From the NCBI GenBank assembly GCA_040751985.1, contig JBFMFU010000079.1, forward strand, positions 1 to 64,000: a stretch of DNA of 64,000 nt. The letters are read 5' to 3'. The position numbers and the translations under genes were made by a program. Below are positions 51,680-59,760 of the stretch, piece by piece. The stretch comes from Desulfoferula sp040751985. Lineage in GTDB: Bacteria > Desulfobacterota > Desulfarculia > Desulfarculales > Desulfarculaceae. The notes beneath the pieces were generated by a model. The model did not search any database and was not told the DNA's origin. It saw nothing but the letters and a program-made list of their open reading frames with translations. Each line of letters starts with the position of its first letter. The first letter of the stretch is position 1.

Positions 51680-52837
51680 ATGGACCTCGATGATGTTCTG
51701 GCTGAAGAGAGAATAATCAGAGCCAACGCGGTTAAGTTCGTAGATCGCGAAATCAGGCCTCTGGCCAATGAAATGGAGACAAGCGGCCGCTTTCCTAGGG
51801 GGCTGCTGGAAAAGACAGGCGCCGCCGGTTTTATCGCGCCCTTTATCGCAGAGGACTTCGGCGGAGGCGGCGGCAACTACATCCACTACGCCATCATTCA
51901 CGAGGAAATGGCCAAGGCCAGCCCCGGCTACGCCATGTCCGTCACCGGCACCGGGCTGCTTTTCGGGCACAACGTCTATAAGGCCGGCCTGCCGGAACAA
52001 AAAGAAAAATACCTCCCGCCCATATGCGCCGGGGAAAAAATCGGGTGCTGGGCCCTGACCGAGCCCAATGTCGGCTCCGACGCCCTGTCCATCGAGACCA
52101 GCTATCGCCGCGACGGCGATAAATTCATCATCAAAGGCGTGAAGACCTTTATCACCAACGGTCCAGTGGCGGACTGGTTCCTGATCTTTGCCAAGCATGA
52201 AGATTACAGAGGCAAGAAGGGGATGAAAGGCGGCACCGCCTTCATCCTCGAGCGGGGCATGGAGGGCCTGGCCACCGGCGAGCCCCTGAAAAAGATGGGC
52301 ATGAACGCCTCGCCCACCGGCGAGATTTTTCTGGATGAGGTGGTGGTGGGCCGGGCCCAGGTGTTGGGTGAAGAGGGCCTGGGCTTCACCTACATGATGA
52401 ACAACCTGGATATCGAGCGGGTCCTGGCCGCGCCCACCAGCATCGGCATCGCGCAGGCCTGCCTAGAGATCGCCAGCAAATACGCCAAGGAAAGATCCCA
52501 GTTCGGCAAACCCATCGCCGAGCATCAGTTCGTGCGGGGCAAGATCGCCAACATGGCGGCCGCGGTCGATTTGGCGCGCGTGTACACCTACCACGTGCTG
52601 CGCCTGGCCGAAACCGGCAGCCCCATCGTTAAAGAGGCATCCATAGCCAAGTACTACGCCTCCACCATCGGCACCAAGGCGGCGCTGGACGCGGTGCAAA
52701 TCCTGGGCGGCTATGGATACATGAAGGAATATTTTGTCGAGCAGATGGTGAGAGACGCCAAGCTGATGGAGATCGGCGCCGGCACCTCGGAAATACAACA
52801 ACTGATCATCTCGCGAGAGACCCTGCGCGCGGTCTGA
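51680..52837 (+). CDS. Acyl-CoA dehydrogenase (isovaleryl-type active site)
   Basis: A 385-residue FAD enzyme that makes the 2,3-double bond. FAD/substrate motifs: CWALTEPNVGSDA (about residue 127), KTFITNG and QILGGYGYMKEYFVEQMVRDAKLMEIGAGTSEIQ. The usual C-terminal catalytic Glu (YEGTSEIQ) is replaced by GAGTSEIQ, while NLDIERVLAA carries a Glu at the isovaleryl-CoA-dehydrogenase position. That arrangement is common in enzymes for 3-methyl-branched substrates. A GGGAGG site lies before the ATG. Confidence 0.9.
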   Translation: MDLDDVLAEERIIRANAVKFVDREIRPLANEMETSGRFPRGLLEKTGAAGFIAPFIAEDFGGGGGNYIHYAIIHEEMAKASPGYAMSVTGTGLLFGHNVYKAGLPEQKEKYLPPICAGEKIGCWALTEPNVGSDALSIETSYRRDGDKFIIKGVKTFITNGPVADWFLIFAKHEDYRGKKGMKGGTAFILERGMEGLATGEPLKKMGMNASPTGEIFLDEVVVGRAQVLGEEGLGFTYMMNNLDIERVLAAPTSIGIAQACLEIASKYAKERSQFGKPIAEHQFVRGKIANMAAAVDLARVYTYHVLRLAETGSPIVKEASIAKYYASTIGTKAALDAVQILGGYGYMKEYFVEQMVRDAKLMEIGAGTSEIQQLIISRETLRAV

Positions 52838-52912
52838 GGGGGCGGCTGCGCCCCGGAGCCGCAAACAGGCGTTGTCCCTTAAGGCTACTTTTAGCCTGAG
52901 TCAGAGTAGCGT

Positions 52913-53716
52913 ATGTTAATTGATTTCCACACCCACATTTTCCCGGACAAAATTGCGGACACCATCCTCGCCGGCACCGAGGCCAGCACCGGCCTGCCGG
53001 CGAAGTTTGAAGGCACCGAGCGCGGGCTTCGCCAACATATGGCCCGCTCCGGGACCGATTTGTCGGTGGTCCTGGCGGTGGCGCCCAGCGCGATGTTTGT
53101 CAAGAAAGTTAACGACTGGCTGCTGTCCATACGGGATGAGCATATCGAGGTCTTCGGGGCCATTCACCCTGATCTGGAAGACTGGCCGGAGGAGCTGGTC
53201 AAGCTACAACGAGCGGGAATCCGGGGAATAAAGTTCAATTCTCTGTTTCAGAAACTGCGGCCGGACGACCAGAAGCTGTATCCGATCTACCAGGCCATGG
53301 TGAACCTGAAGCTGACCGCCTTGTTCCACGCCGGAGCCTCATTCAAGGACCGCCATAACCTATACCGGGTGCTGGCCTCCCCGCAAAGCATTGCCCGGGT
53401 GGCCCAGGACTTTCCGCAGCTGAAGGTCATCGCGGCGCACTACGGCGGCAACCACATGCTGGAGCAGATGAAGAAGCATCTCTTGGGCAAGGACGTATTT
53501 TTTGATACGGCCTACCCGCCGGACTTGTTCGCGCTGGACCGCCAGGAAGTCGCGGACATCATCCGCGCCCACGGCCCCAAGAAAATATTATTCGGCACCG
53601 ATTTTCCCTGGGAGACCCAAGATCGGGGGATTGCCTATATCGAAAGCCTGCCGTTAACCAGGCAGGAAAAAGAGATCATCTTGGGGGGCAATGCACAGCA
53701 AATTCTTTTTGGCTGA
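52913..53716 (+). CDS. Amidohydrolase-2 family metal-dependent hydrolase or decarboxylase
   Basis: A 267-residue TIM-barrel protein of the amidohydrolase-2 family. Metal ligands are visible: DFHTH at the N-terminus, FHAG (about residue 144), AAHYGG (about residue 179) and Asp in FGTDFPW (about residue 225). Relatives hydrolyse lactones or decarboxylate aromatic or muconate-type acids (ACMSD, isoorotate, gamma-resorcylate types). It sits between two acyl-CoA dehydrogenases, so a ring- or lactone-opening step before CoA activation is conceivable; substrate unknown. Confidence 0.82.
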   Translation: MLIDFHTHIFPDKIADTILAGTEASTGLPAKFEGTERGLRQHMARSGTDLSVVLAVAPSAMFVKKVNDWLLSIRDEHIEVFGAIHPDLEDWPEELVKLQRAGIRGIKFNSLFQKLRPDDQKLYPIYQAMVNLKLTALFHAGASFKDRHNLYRVLASPQSIARVAQDFPQLKVIAAHYGGNHMLEQMKKHLLGKDVFFDTAYPPDLFALDRQEVADIIRAHGPKKILFGTDFPWETQDRGIAYIESLPLTRQEKEIILGGNAQQILFG

Positions 53717-53774
53717 AGGATAAGCTGACCGCATTTCAGGCGACACCGGAAACGTCGCACAAGGAGATGATTAG

Positions 53775-54926
53775 GTGGAATTCGTGCTAGACCTTCTCAG
53801 CGCCGAACAAAAGATGCTGCGGGAAACCGTGCTGAAGATGACCCAGGGCAAGCTCGCCCAACTGGAGGAGGAGGCGGGCGAGACCAATACGGTAAATAGA
53901 GCCATCGTCAAGTTCCTGGGCGACAGCGGCTTGCTGGGGCTTACCGTGCCCGGCAAGTACGGGCCCGGCCCAGAAGACATGTCCCTGGTTTCCTTTTGCC
54001 TGGTGCGCGAGCTCCTGGCCATGGCCTGCCACAACGCCGAGCTGATCTTCACCATGCAGGGGCTGGGCGCCGGACCCATCTGGCTGGCGGGCAGCGAGGC
54101 GCAAAAGACCAAGTACCTGCCGCCGGTGGCCGCAGGCGACAGCGTCATCACCTTTGCCCTGACCGAGCCCAGCGGCGGCTCGGACGTGGCCAGCATGCTG
54201 ACCCGCGCCCGCAAGAGCGGCCACGAGTACATACTCAACGGCAGCAAGACCTTCATCTCCATGGCCCCGGACGCGGACGTCTACACCGTGTTTGCCAAGA
54301 CCGACCCGGACAAGGGGTACCGGGGGGTGACCGCCTTCATAGTAGAAAAGAGCTTGCCGGGCTTTGTCCCGGGCGAAAGGCTGGACCTGGTGGCCGCCCA
54401 CCCCATCGGCAGCATCTACTTCGACGACTGCCGGGTGCCCGCGGACAACCGGCTGGGTGAGGAAAACGAGGGCTTCAAGATCGCCATGCGCAACCTGGAC
54501 TTTTTCCGCACCACCGTGGGCGCCTGCGCGGTGGGCTTTGCCCAGGCGGCCCTGACGGAGGCCATCAAGTACGCCAAGCAGAGGGAGGCCTTCGGCCAAA
54601 AGATAGCGCGCTTTCAGCTGGTGCAGGCCAAGATAGCCGACATGGCCACCAAGGTCAGCGCTGCCCGGCTTATGGTTTACCGCGCCGCCTACCTCCGGGA
54701 CAAGGGCAAGCCGAGCATCGCCGTGGAGTCGGCCATGGCCAAGCTGTACGCCACGGAAATGGCCCAGCAGGTGATAGATCAAGCCGTGCAGGTTTTCGGC
54801 GGCTATGGCGTCTGCAAGGGCTATCTGGTGGAAAAACTGTATCGGGAAATAAGGGCCCTGCGCATATACGAAGGCACCTCGGAGATACAACACTTGGTGA
54901 TAGCCAAGGAGCTGCTTAAGGATTAA
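53775..54926 (+). CDS. Acyl-CoA dehydrogenase (MCAD/SCAD-type active site)
   Basis: A 383-residue FAD enzyme with FALTEPSGGSDVASM (about residue 130), KTFISMAPDADVY and a C-terminal RIYEGTSEIQHLVIAKELL. Here the catalytic Glu is in the standard YEGTSEIQ position, unlike the other two dehydrogenases in the region. It probably acts on a straight-chain or differently branched intermediate. The GTG start has AAGGAG 8 bases upstream. Electrons would pass to ETF; no etfAB is in the window. Confidence 0.9.
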   Translation: MEFVLDLLSAEQKMLRETVLKMTQGKLAQLEEEAGETNTVNRAIVKFLGDSGLLGLTVPGKYGPGPEDMSLVSFCLVRELLAMACHNAELIFTMQGLGAGPIWLAGSEAQKTKYLPPVAAGDSVITFALTEPSGGSDVASMLTRARKSGHEYILNGSKTFISMAPDADVYTVFAKTDPDKGYRGVTAFIVEKSLPGFVPGERLDLVAAHPIGSIYFDDCRVPADNRLGEENEGFKIAMRNLDFFRTTVGACAVGFAQAALTEAIKYAKQREAFGQKIARFQLVQAKIADMATKVSAARLMVYRAAYLRDKGKPSIAVESAMAKLYATEMAQQVIDQAVQVFGGYGVCKGYLVEKLYREIRALRIYEGTSEIQHLVIAKELLKD

Positions 54927-55286
54927 GCAATCATCTTGGCACAAAGCCGCATTAATCGCGGCTTGCATTTATTTGGGTGGCTGACGTCAGATGATTTCAG
55001 ACTATTGCCGGCCTGGTGTCCGCGGTGCCCCGGCGCGGGTTCGGTTCAAATACCCACCCAGCCCCGCCGTAAGGCCCACCAGGCGCGTCGGTACGTCATC
55101 TCTGCGGGGTCGCGCTCCTGGGGAGCATCTCGGATACGGCCAAATTCTGCCCTTCTGGCCACTAGTTAACCCTATAGGGCCCCGCCGATAACAACTGGGG
55201 GCCATAAACGCAGTCCCGGAATGAGGACATTTAATAAAGAAAATGGATCGTTGCACGGTTATTATACTAATAGTTTAAAAAAATAC
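54927..55286. other. Intergenic stretch before the third catabolic promoter
   Basis: About 360 bases with no recognisable gene. A short GGTTCAAATACCC segment near 55048 recalls a tRNA T-arm, but no tRNA can be folded around it. The sequence becomes AT-rich from about 55250. Confidence 0.4.
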
Positions 55287-55315
55287 TTGACATATAAATT
55301 TTAAACCAATAGCAT
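55266..55315 (+). promoter_or_regulatory. Promoter flanked by an inverted pair of operator-like motifs
   Basis: TTGACA (55287-55292), a 17-base spacer and TAGCAT (55310-55315). ACTAATAGTTTAAAAA (55266-55281, plus strand) and GCTATTGGTTTAAAAT (55298-55313, minus strand) face each other around the -35. The layout suits dimeric repressor binding. It should drive the thiolase-like/DUF35/ligase/dehydrogenase genes. Confidence 0.6.
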
Positions 55316-55400
55316 CTTAGCATGATCTAGCGAACCCAAGTGTTTTCGCGACAAGGCCTGGCGGGGGGCTTGCGGGTAGCGGTTCGGCGGAGAGGGGCAA

Positions 55401-56561
55401 ATGCATAGGCGGGTCGGGGTCTTGGGTATCGGCTATGTGCCGATACGGTCATATTCCGATTTCTTGGAATGTGACCTTTTGGACATCGCCTTCAAGGCCG
55501 CCGTGGAGGACGCGCGGGTAGAAAAAAATGAAATCGGGGGGATGCTGATTGTAGACAGGGTCTATAACCAGCAGGAAATGTTCGAAAACTGGTATCCCGC
55601 CGCCCACCTGAAGATGTCCACCGCTGTCTGCGGCAAGATGCTGTCTGGCGGCGGCTCGGTGGGGCTCTGCTTAAACCACGCCTGCTACGCGATCATGCTG
55701 GGGATCGTGGACGTGGTGGTGGTCGCCGCGGTAAACCGGGAGACCCAGGTGACCGCCTCTGAGCACCTGGCGTATTCATCGCGGGTCTTCGACTGCGAAT
55801 TCGAGACAATTCACGGTGTTACCGTGGCCGGCGTCGACGGGGGCATGAGCACCCAGCGCTACCTTTTTGACTACAAGGTGCCGCAGGAGCTGATCGCCGA
55901 GATCCCGGTGAAGTGCCGTCTGCACGCCTCCATGAACCCCATCGCCAGATTCCAAGCCCCTCTGGTGACCGTGGACGACGTTATGGGCTCCAAACTCATA
56001 GCCGACCCCTGTCACCTCTTGGAGTGCGCTTCGCGGGACGACGGCGCCGCGGTGATCGTCCTGGCCAATGAGGAGAGAACCAAGCGCGGCCCGCATCCGC
56101 CGATATGGATCAAAGGCCTGGGAGAGTGGCACGAGGCCGCTTCATTCATCAGCGACAACCTGACCGAGTTGCCGGCGATGCGTCTGGCCAGCCAAAAGGC
56201 GCTGCAGATGGCGGGGGTGGGTGTCAAGGACATCAGCCTGTTTGAACTCTATACGCCGTTCGCGGTCATGGAGGCGCTGGCCATCGAGGAGCTGGGCCTG
56301 GCCCCCCGGGGGCAAGGCGCATATCTGGTGCGGGACAAAATGACACACTTTGACGGTCCCCACCCGATCAATGTTAGCGGCGGTCTTTTGTCTCGCGGGC
56401 ACCCGGTCTATGCCACCCAACTCTATAACATCATCGAGGTGATTATCCAGCTACGCAACCAGGCCGGCGCCAGGCAGGTGAAAGACGCAAAGTTAGGCTT
56501 AACCACCGGAGTTCATTCCGCGGCCAACGGCGTATATGCCGCGGTTTTTGAGAGAGCGTAA
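55401..56561 (+). CDS. Thiolase-like protein lacking catalytic cysteines (possible acyl-CoA aldolase)
   Basis: A 386-residue protein with the SCP2-thiolase fold and a DUF35 partner immediately downstream. The expected nucleophile segment (CASG in thiolases) reads SGGGSVG, and the second cysteine motif is replaced by TTGVHSAANG, while the His motif SRGHPVYAT is kept. Loss of both cysteines with a DUF35 partner is the hallmark of Ltp2-type retro-aldolases in steroid side-chain breakdown. A carbon-carbon cleavage of a 3-hydroxyacyl-CoA without thiolysis is therefore the favoured hypothesis. An AGAGGGG site precedes the ATG. Confidence 0.8.
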   Translation: MHRRVGVLGIGYVPIRSYSDFLECDLLDIAFKAAVEDARVEKNEIGGMLIVDRVYNQQEMFENWYPAAHLKMSTAVCGKMLSGGGSVGLCLNHACYAIMLGIVDVVVVAAVNRETQVTASEHLAYSSRVFDCEFETIHGVTVAGVDGGMSTQRYLFDYKVPQELIAEIPVKCRLHASMNPIARFQAPLVTVDDVMGSKLIADPCHLLECASRDDGAAVIVLANEERTKRGPHPPIWIKGLGEWHEAASFISDNLTELPAMRLASQKALQMAGVGVKDISLFELYTPFAVMEALAIEELGLAPRGQGAYLVRDKMTHFDGPHPINVSGGLLSRGHPVYATQLYNIIEVIIQLRNQAGARQVKDAKLGLTTGVHSAANGVYAAVFERA

Positions 56562-56563
56562 AA

Positions 56564-56986
56564 ATGGATAACGGGTGGCATAAGCTGTTCCTGCCGCACA
56601 TAACTGCGGCCAATAAACCTTTCTGGGATAATTTAAAAAGTGGCGTTTTTAGCACGACTCAGTGCAAGGATTGCCATAAAGTAACGTTCCCCCCCCAGGC
56701 GATGTGCCCCTATTGCTTTTCAACGGCGGTGGCATGGGTAGAGCTGTCCGGCAAGGGGACCGTATATACCTTTACCCAAAATCGCGTCGTTCCCCCGGCT
56801 TATATCAAGCAGGCGCCGTACGTTACGGCCATGATCGATATTGAGGAAGGGCCGCGCCTGCTAGCGCGTATTAAAAACGCGACTTATGAGGAGGTCAAGA
56901 TTGGGCAAAAAGTTCAAGTCGGGTTTGAGCCGCTAACCTCAGAAATCACTACCTACTATTTCAGCCCAATCGATAAAGAGCAATGA
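56564..56986 (+). CDS. DUF35 zinc-ribbon/OB-fold acyl-CoA-associated protein
   Basis: A 140-residue protein with a rubredoxin-like zinc ribbon (CKDC, then CPYC, about residues 34-52) and an OB-fold (GKGTVYTFTQNRVVPPAY...APYVTAMIDIEEGPRLLARI). DUF35 proteins pair with thiolase-like enzymes (aldolases, HMG-CoA synthases, benzylsuccinyl-CoA thiolase) and shape their substrate tunnel. It starts 2 bases after the thiolase-like gene, so a heteromeric complex is very likely. Confidence 0.88.
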   Translation: MDNGWHKLFLPHITAANKPFWDNLKSGVFSTTQCKDCHKVTFPPQAMCPYCFSTAVAWVELSGKGTVYTFTQNRVVPPAYIKQAPYVTAMIDIEEGPRLLARIKNATYEEVKIGQKVQVGFEPLTSEITTYYFSPIDKEQ

Positions 56987-56996
56987 TGGTGTCCCC

Positions 56997-58538
56997 ATGA
57001 AGTCAGCGGAAACCATTTCGGCCATCCTGGATCAGCAAGCACGCAAGTACGGTGATCGTACTTACCTGTTTTTTGAAGATCAAAAGGTAACCTACGGCGA
57101 GCTGGCTCAACGGGGAACGAGGCTCGCATGTGGGCTGCGGGCCAGCGGAGTGAGCGCCGGCGATAAGGTGGCGGTGTTGCTAACTAACAGCCCCAGCTTT
57201 TTCGATGTATTTTTTGGCGTGGCCTTGACCGGGGCCACCCTAGTCCCGATTAACCCGCGCTATAAATTTCGCGAGGTCAAAGACATTATTGATCGCGTAG
57301 AAGCCGAGACTTTGATTATAGAAAAAGAGTTGTGGGGGGATTTGAAGGGTTTGCAAGAAGGATGCAAGTTAATTAAGAACATTTTTTTCAAAGGCTCCGA
57401 TACGCCACCTGGGCTGCGCCCCTTTACAAATCTATACAGTGATAAAAATGTAGCTTTGCCTGGAATAAAATTCGAGGATGAATTTGCAATTATTTTTACC
57501 TCGGGGACTACGGGCGCGCCAAAAGGGGTGGTGCTCACCCACGGCAATTATGTGACCAATGCCTTCCAGGGAGCCCGGGGAAAAGACTTCAACGAGTCCA
57601 CCCGAGTACTTACTTGTCTGCCACTAGTGCATGTAAACGCCCAGGTATCATCATTCCTGGGTTCGTTTGTGATGGGTGGACAACTAGTGTTGCAAAAAGA
57701 GTTCCACCCCAAGGAATTTTTGGTGGCGCTGTCAAAATATTCGGTAACGTCGTTTGCGGCGGTCCCTACTATTTATGCGATCCTGCTCAACCAGGCTGAT
57801 CTCAACCAGTATGATTTTTCGCATTTGACCTATTGTATATCCGGCAGTGCACCAATGAGTCGGGCGCTGCGCAGTAATTTTGAAAAGACATTTAACGCCA
57901 ACATACTTGAGGCATACGGGCTAACTGAAGCAACCGCGATGGTGTCAACGAACCCTCCTCATGGCATACGGAAGGTGGGGTCCATTGGACTGCCGTATGA
58001 AAATATTAAGATGAAGGTTGTCGATTTTGAAGACCATACGCTGGATTCAAACCAGGTGGGAGAAATATTAATCTCGGGCCCAAATGTTTTTAAGGGTTAT
58101 TTCAAAGAACCAGAGGCAACAGCCAAAGCAGTCGTAAACGGCTGGTTGCATTCCGGTGACCTAGGATACCGCGATGATGACGGATATTACTTTTTAACAG
58201 GGCGAATAAAGGAATTGATAATAAGAGGGGGGATAAATATTTATCCTAAAGAAATAGAAGACATTATAGCTACATATTCGAAAATAGCCCAGGTAGCCAT
58301 AATAGGCATTCCCGATGAAATATGGGGCGAAAGGGTGCACGCTTGTATAATTTCAAAAGAAAATCAGCGTGTAACCGTGGAAGAAATAAATAACTATTTA
58401 AAAGACAAAATCGCTTCTTTCAAAATTCCCAATACGCTGTCCTTGCATCGCGAGTTCCCCATGGGCGGTCTGGGTAAGATAAAAAAGCAGAAACTAAAAG
58501 AGGTTGTGATGCAGGTGGGAGGCTGTAATGAATTTTGA
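56997..58538 (+). CDS. AMP-forming acyl-CoA synthetase (CoA ligase)
   Basis: A 513-residue ANL-family enzyme that activates a carboxylic acid to its CoA thioester. Motifs: FTSGTTGAPKGVVLTHGN (about residues 164-181), EAYGLTEAT (about residue 305), GWLHSGDLGYRDDDGYYFLTGR (about residues 380-400) and the C-terminal GLGKIKKQ with the adenylation lysine. The last 11 bases overlap the next dehydrogenase gene. With the adjacent carboxylate transporter it is the likely entry point of the pathway. Confidence 0.92.
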   Translation: MKSAETISAILDQQARKYGDRTYLFFEDQKVTYGELAQRGTRLACGLRASGVSAGDKVAVLLTNSPSFFDVFFGVALTGATLVPINPRYKFREVKDIIDRVEAETLIIEKELWGDLKGLQEGCKLIKNIFFKGSDTPPGLRPFTNLYSDKNVALPGIKFEDEFAIIFTSGTTGAPKGVVLTHGNYVTNAFQGARGKDFNESTRVLTCLPLVHVNAQVSSFLGSFVMGGQLVLQKEFHPKEFLVALSKYSVTSFAAVPTIYAILLNQADLNQYDFSHLTYCISGSAPMSRALRSNFEKTFNANILEAYGLTEATAMVSTNPPHGIRKVGSIGLPYENIKMKVVDFEDHTLDSNQVGEILISGPNVFKGYFKEPEATAKAVVNGWLHSGDLGYRDDDGYYFLTGRIKELIIRGGINIYPKEIEDIIATYSKIAQVAIIGIPDEIWGERVHACIISKENQRVTVEEINNYLKDKIASFKIPNTLSLHREFPMGGLGKIKKQKLKEVVMQVGGCNEF

Positions 58539-59670
58539 TTTCAATCAAGAGCAGAGAATACTCCGAGAAGTCGTGAGAAAGTTCGTCGACAAGGAGTGTA
58601 CTCGGGATGTAGTTCGGTTTCATGATGAAAACGAAAAATATCCTTCGGAATTGTTTGCCAAAATGGCAGAAATGGGCTGGTTGGGTGCAATTTATCCAGA
58701 AAAATATGGAGGGATAGGCGGTAGCGCCATCGATTTGGTGATTATTCTAGAGGAACTTGCGCGCGGTATGCGCGCGCTGGCCTCATCCTATTATGTCACT
58801 GTTATTTTAGGCGGACAGGCGATTTACCACGGCGGAACGGAAGATCAAAAAAATTATTATATACCTAAGGTATGTGACGGCAGCATAAGGCTAGCTTTGT
58901 CGCTGACCGAACCAAATGCCGGCTCTGACTTGGCCGCTTTAACAACCAAAGCAGAAGTAAAAGACGATGAAGTGATAATCAACGGACAGAAAACATTTTG
59001 CACGCTAGCGGACCAATCCGACTACATAGTTATGGCAGTCCGCACCGATAAAGACGCGTTGAAGCATAAAGGAATAAGTCTAATTTTATTACCGAGACAA
59101 ACCAAAGGGGTTAGCATTAGAAAAATACCAAAGCTGGGGATTAGAGCCATTTCTGCTTGTGAGATATTTTTAGAGGATGTGCACATACCAAGAGAAAATA
59201 TATTGGGTGAAATAAACCAGGGGTGGTCATACATAATCCGCACCCTGGATATGGAACGACTGAGCTTAGCGGCGGTTTCGGTGGGAGATACTACGGCCGT
59301 ATTAGAAGAGGCCTTGCAGTACGCCAAAGAGCGCGTGCAGTTCGGGCGCCCCATCGGAAAATTTCAGCTAATCCAAGCAATGTTAGCCGACATGAAGGTG
59401 GATTTGGAAACCGCCAGATTGTTGACTTATCAGTTGGCGTGGCTCATTTCGGAAAACAAGCCCTGCCACCTAGAATCATCCATCGCAAAACTATACACGT
59501 CTGAAATATGCACGCGGGCCGCATTAAACGGAATGCAAATATTGGGGGGCTATGGCTATACCATGGAATACGATATGCAGCGTCATTTCCGAGACGCAAA
59601 GATAAACGAAATCGGAGGCGGGTCATCTCAGATCCAACGGCTGATAATAGCCAAAGAGTTAGGGCTTTAA
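58528..59670 (+). CDS. Acyl-CoA dehydrogenase (isovaleryl-type active site)
   Basis: A 380-residue FAD enzyme. LSLTEPNAGSDLAAL (about residue 128), KTFCTLADQSDY and ILGGYGYTMEYDMQRHFRDAKINEIGGGSSQIQRL are present. The C-terminal Glu position is Gly (GGGSSQIQ), and TLDMERLSLAA carries a Glu at the isovaleryl-type position. It is translationally coupled to the CoA ligase by an 11-base overlap and so probably acts on the ligase product. GC content is lower than in the first operon. Confidence 0.9.
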   Translation: MNFDFNQEQRILREVVRKFVDKECTRDVVRFHDENEKYPSELFAKMAEMGWLGAIYPEKYGGIGGSAIDLVIILEELARGMRALASSYYVTVILGGQAIYHGGTEDQKNYYIPKVCDGSIRLALSLTEPNAGSDLAALTTKAEVKDDEVIINGQKTFCTLADQSDYIVMAVRTDKDALKHKGISLILLPRQTKGVSIRKIPKLGIRAISACEIFLEDVHIPRENILGEINQGWSYIIRTLDMERLSLAAVSVGDTTAVLEEALQYAKERVQFGRPIGKFQLIQAMLADMKVDLETARLLTYQLAWLISENKPCHLESSIAKLYTSEICTRAALNGMQILGGYGYTMEYDMQRHFRDAKINEIGGGSSQIQRLIIAKELGL

Positions 59671-59760
59671 TAACCATATAAATAGCCATGCTCACAACGT
59701 AGTTAAAACAATTCATGAGAGAGTTATATGTAATTTGACTAACGGAGAGGAAGGTGTCTC

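Noticed and set aside
55040..55085. tRNA-like T-arm (GGTTCAAATACCC)
   Set aside because: No anticodon or acceptor arms can be folded around it, and similarity to the tRNA-fMet 3' end is limited to the GGTTCAAAT core, too little to call an attachment site.
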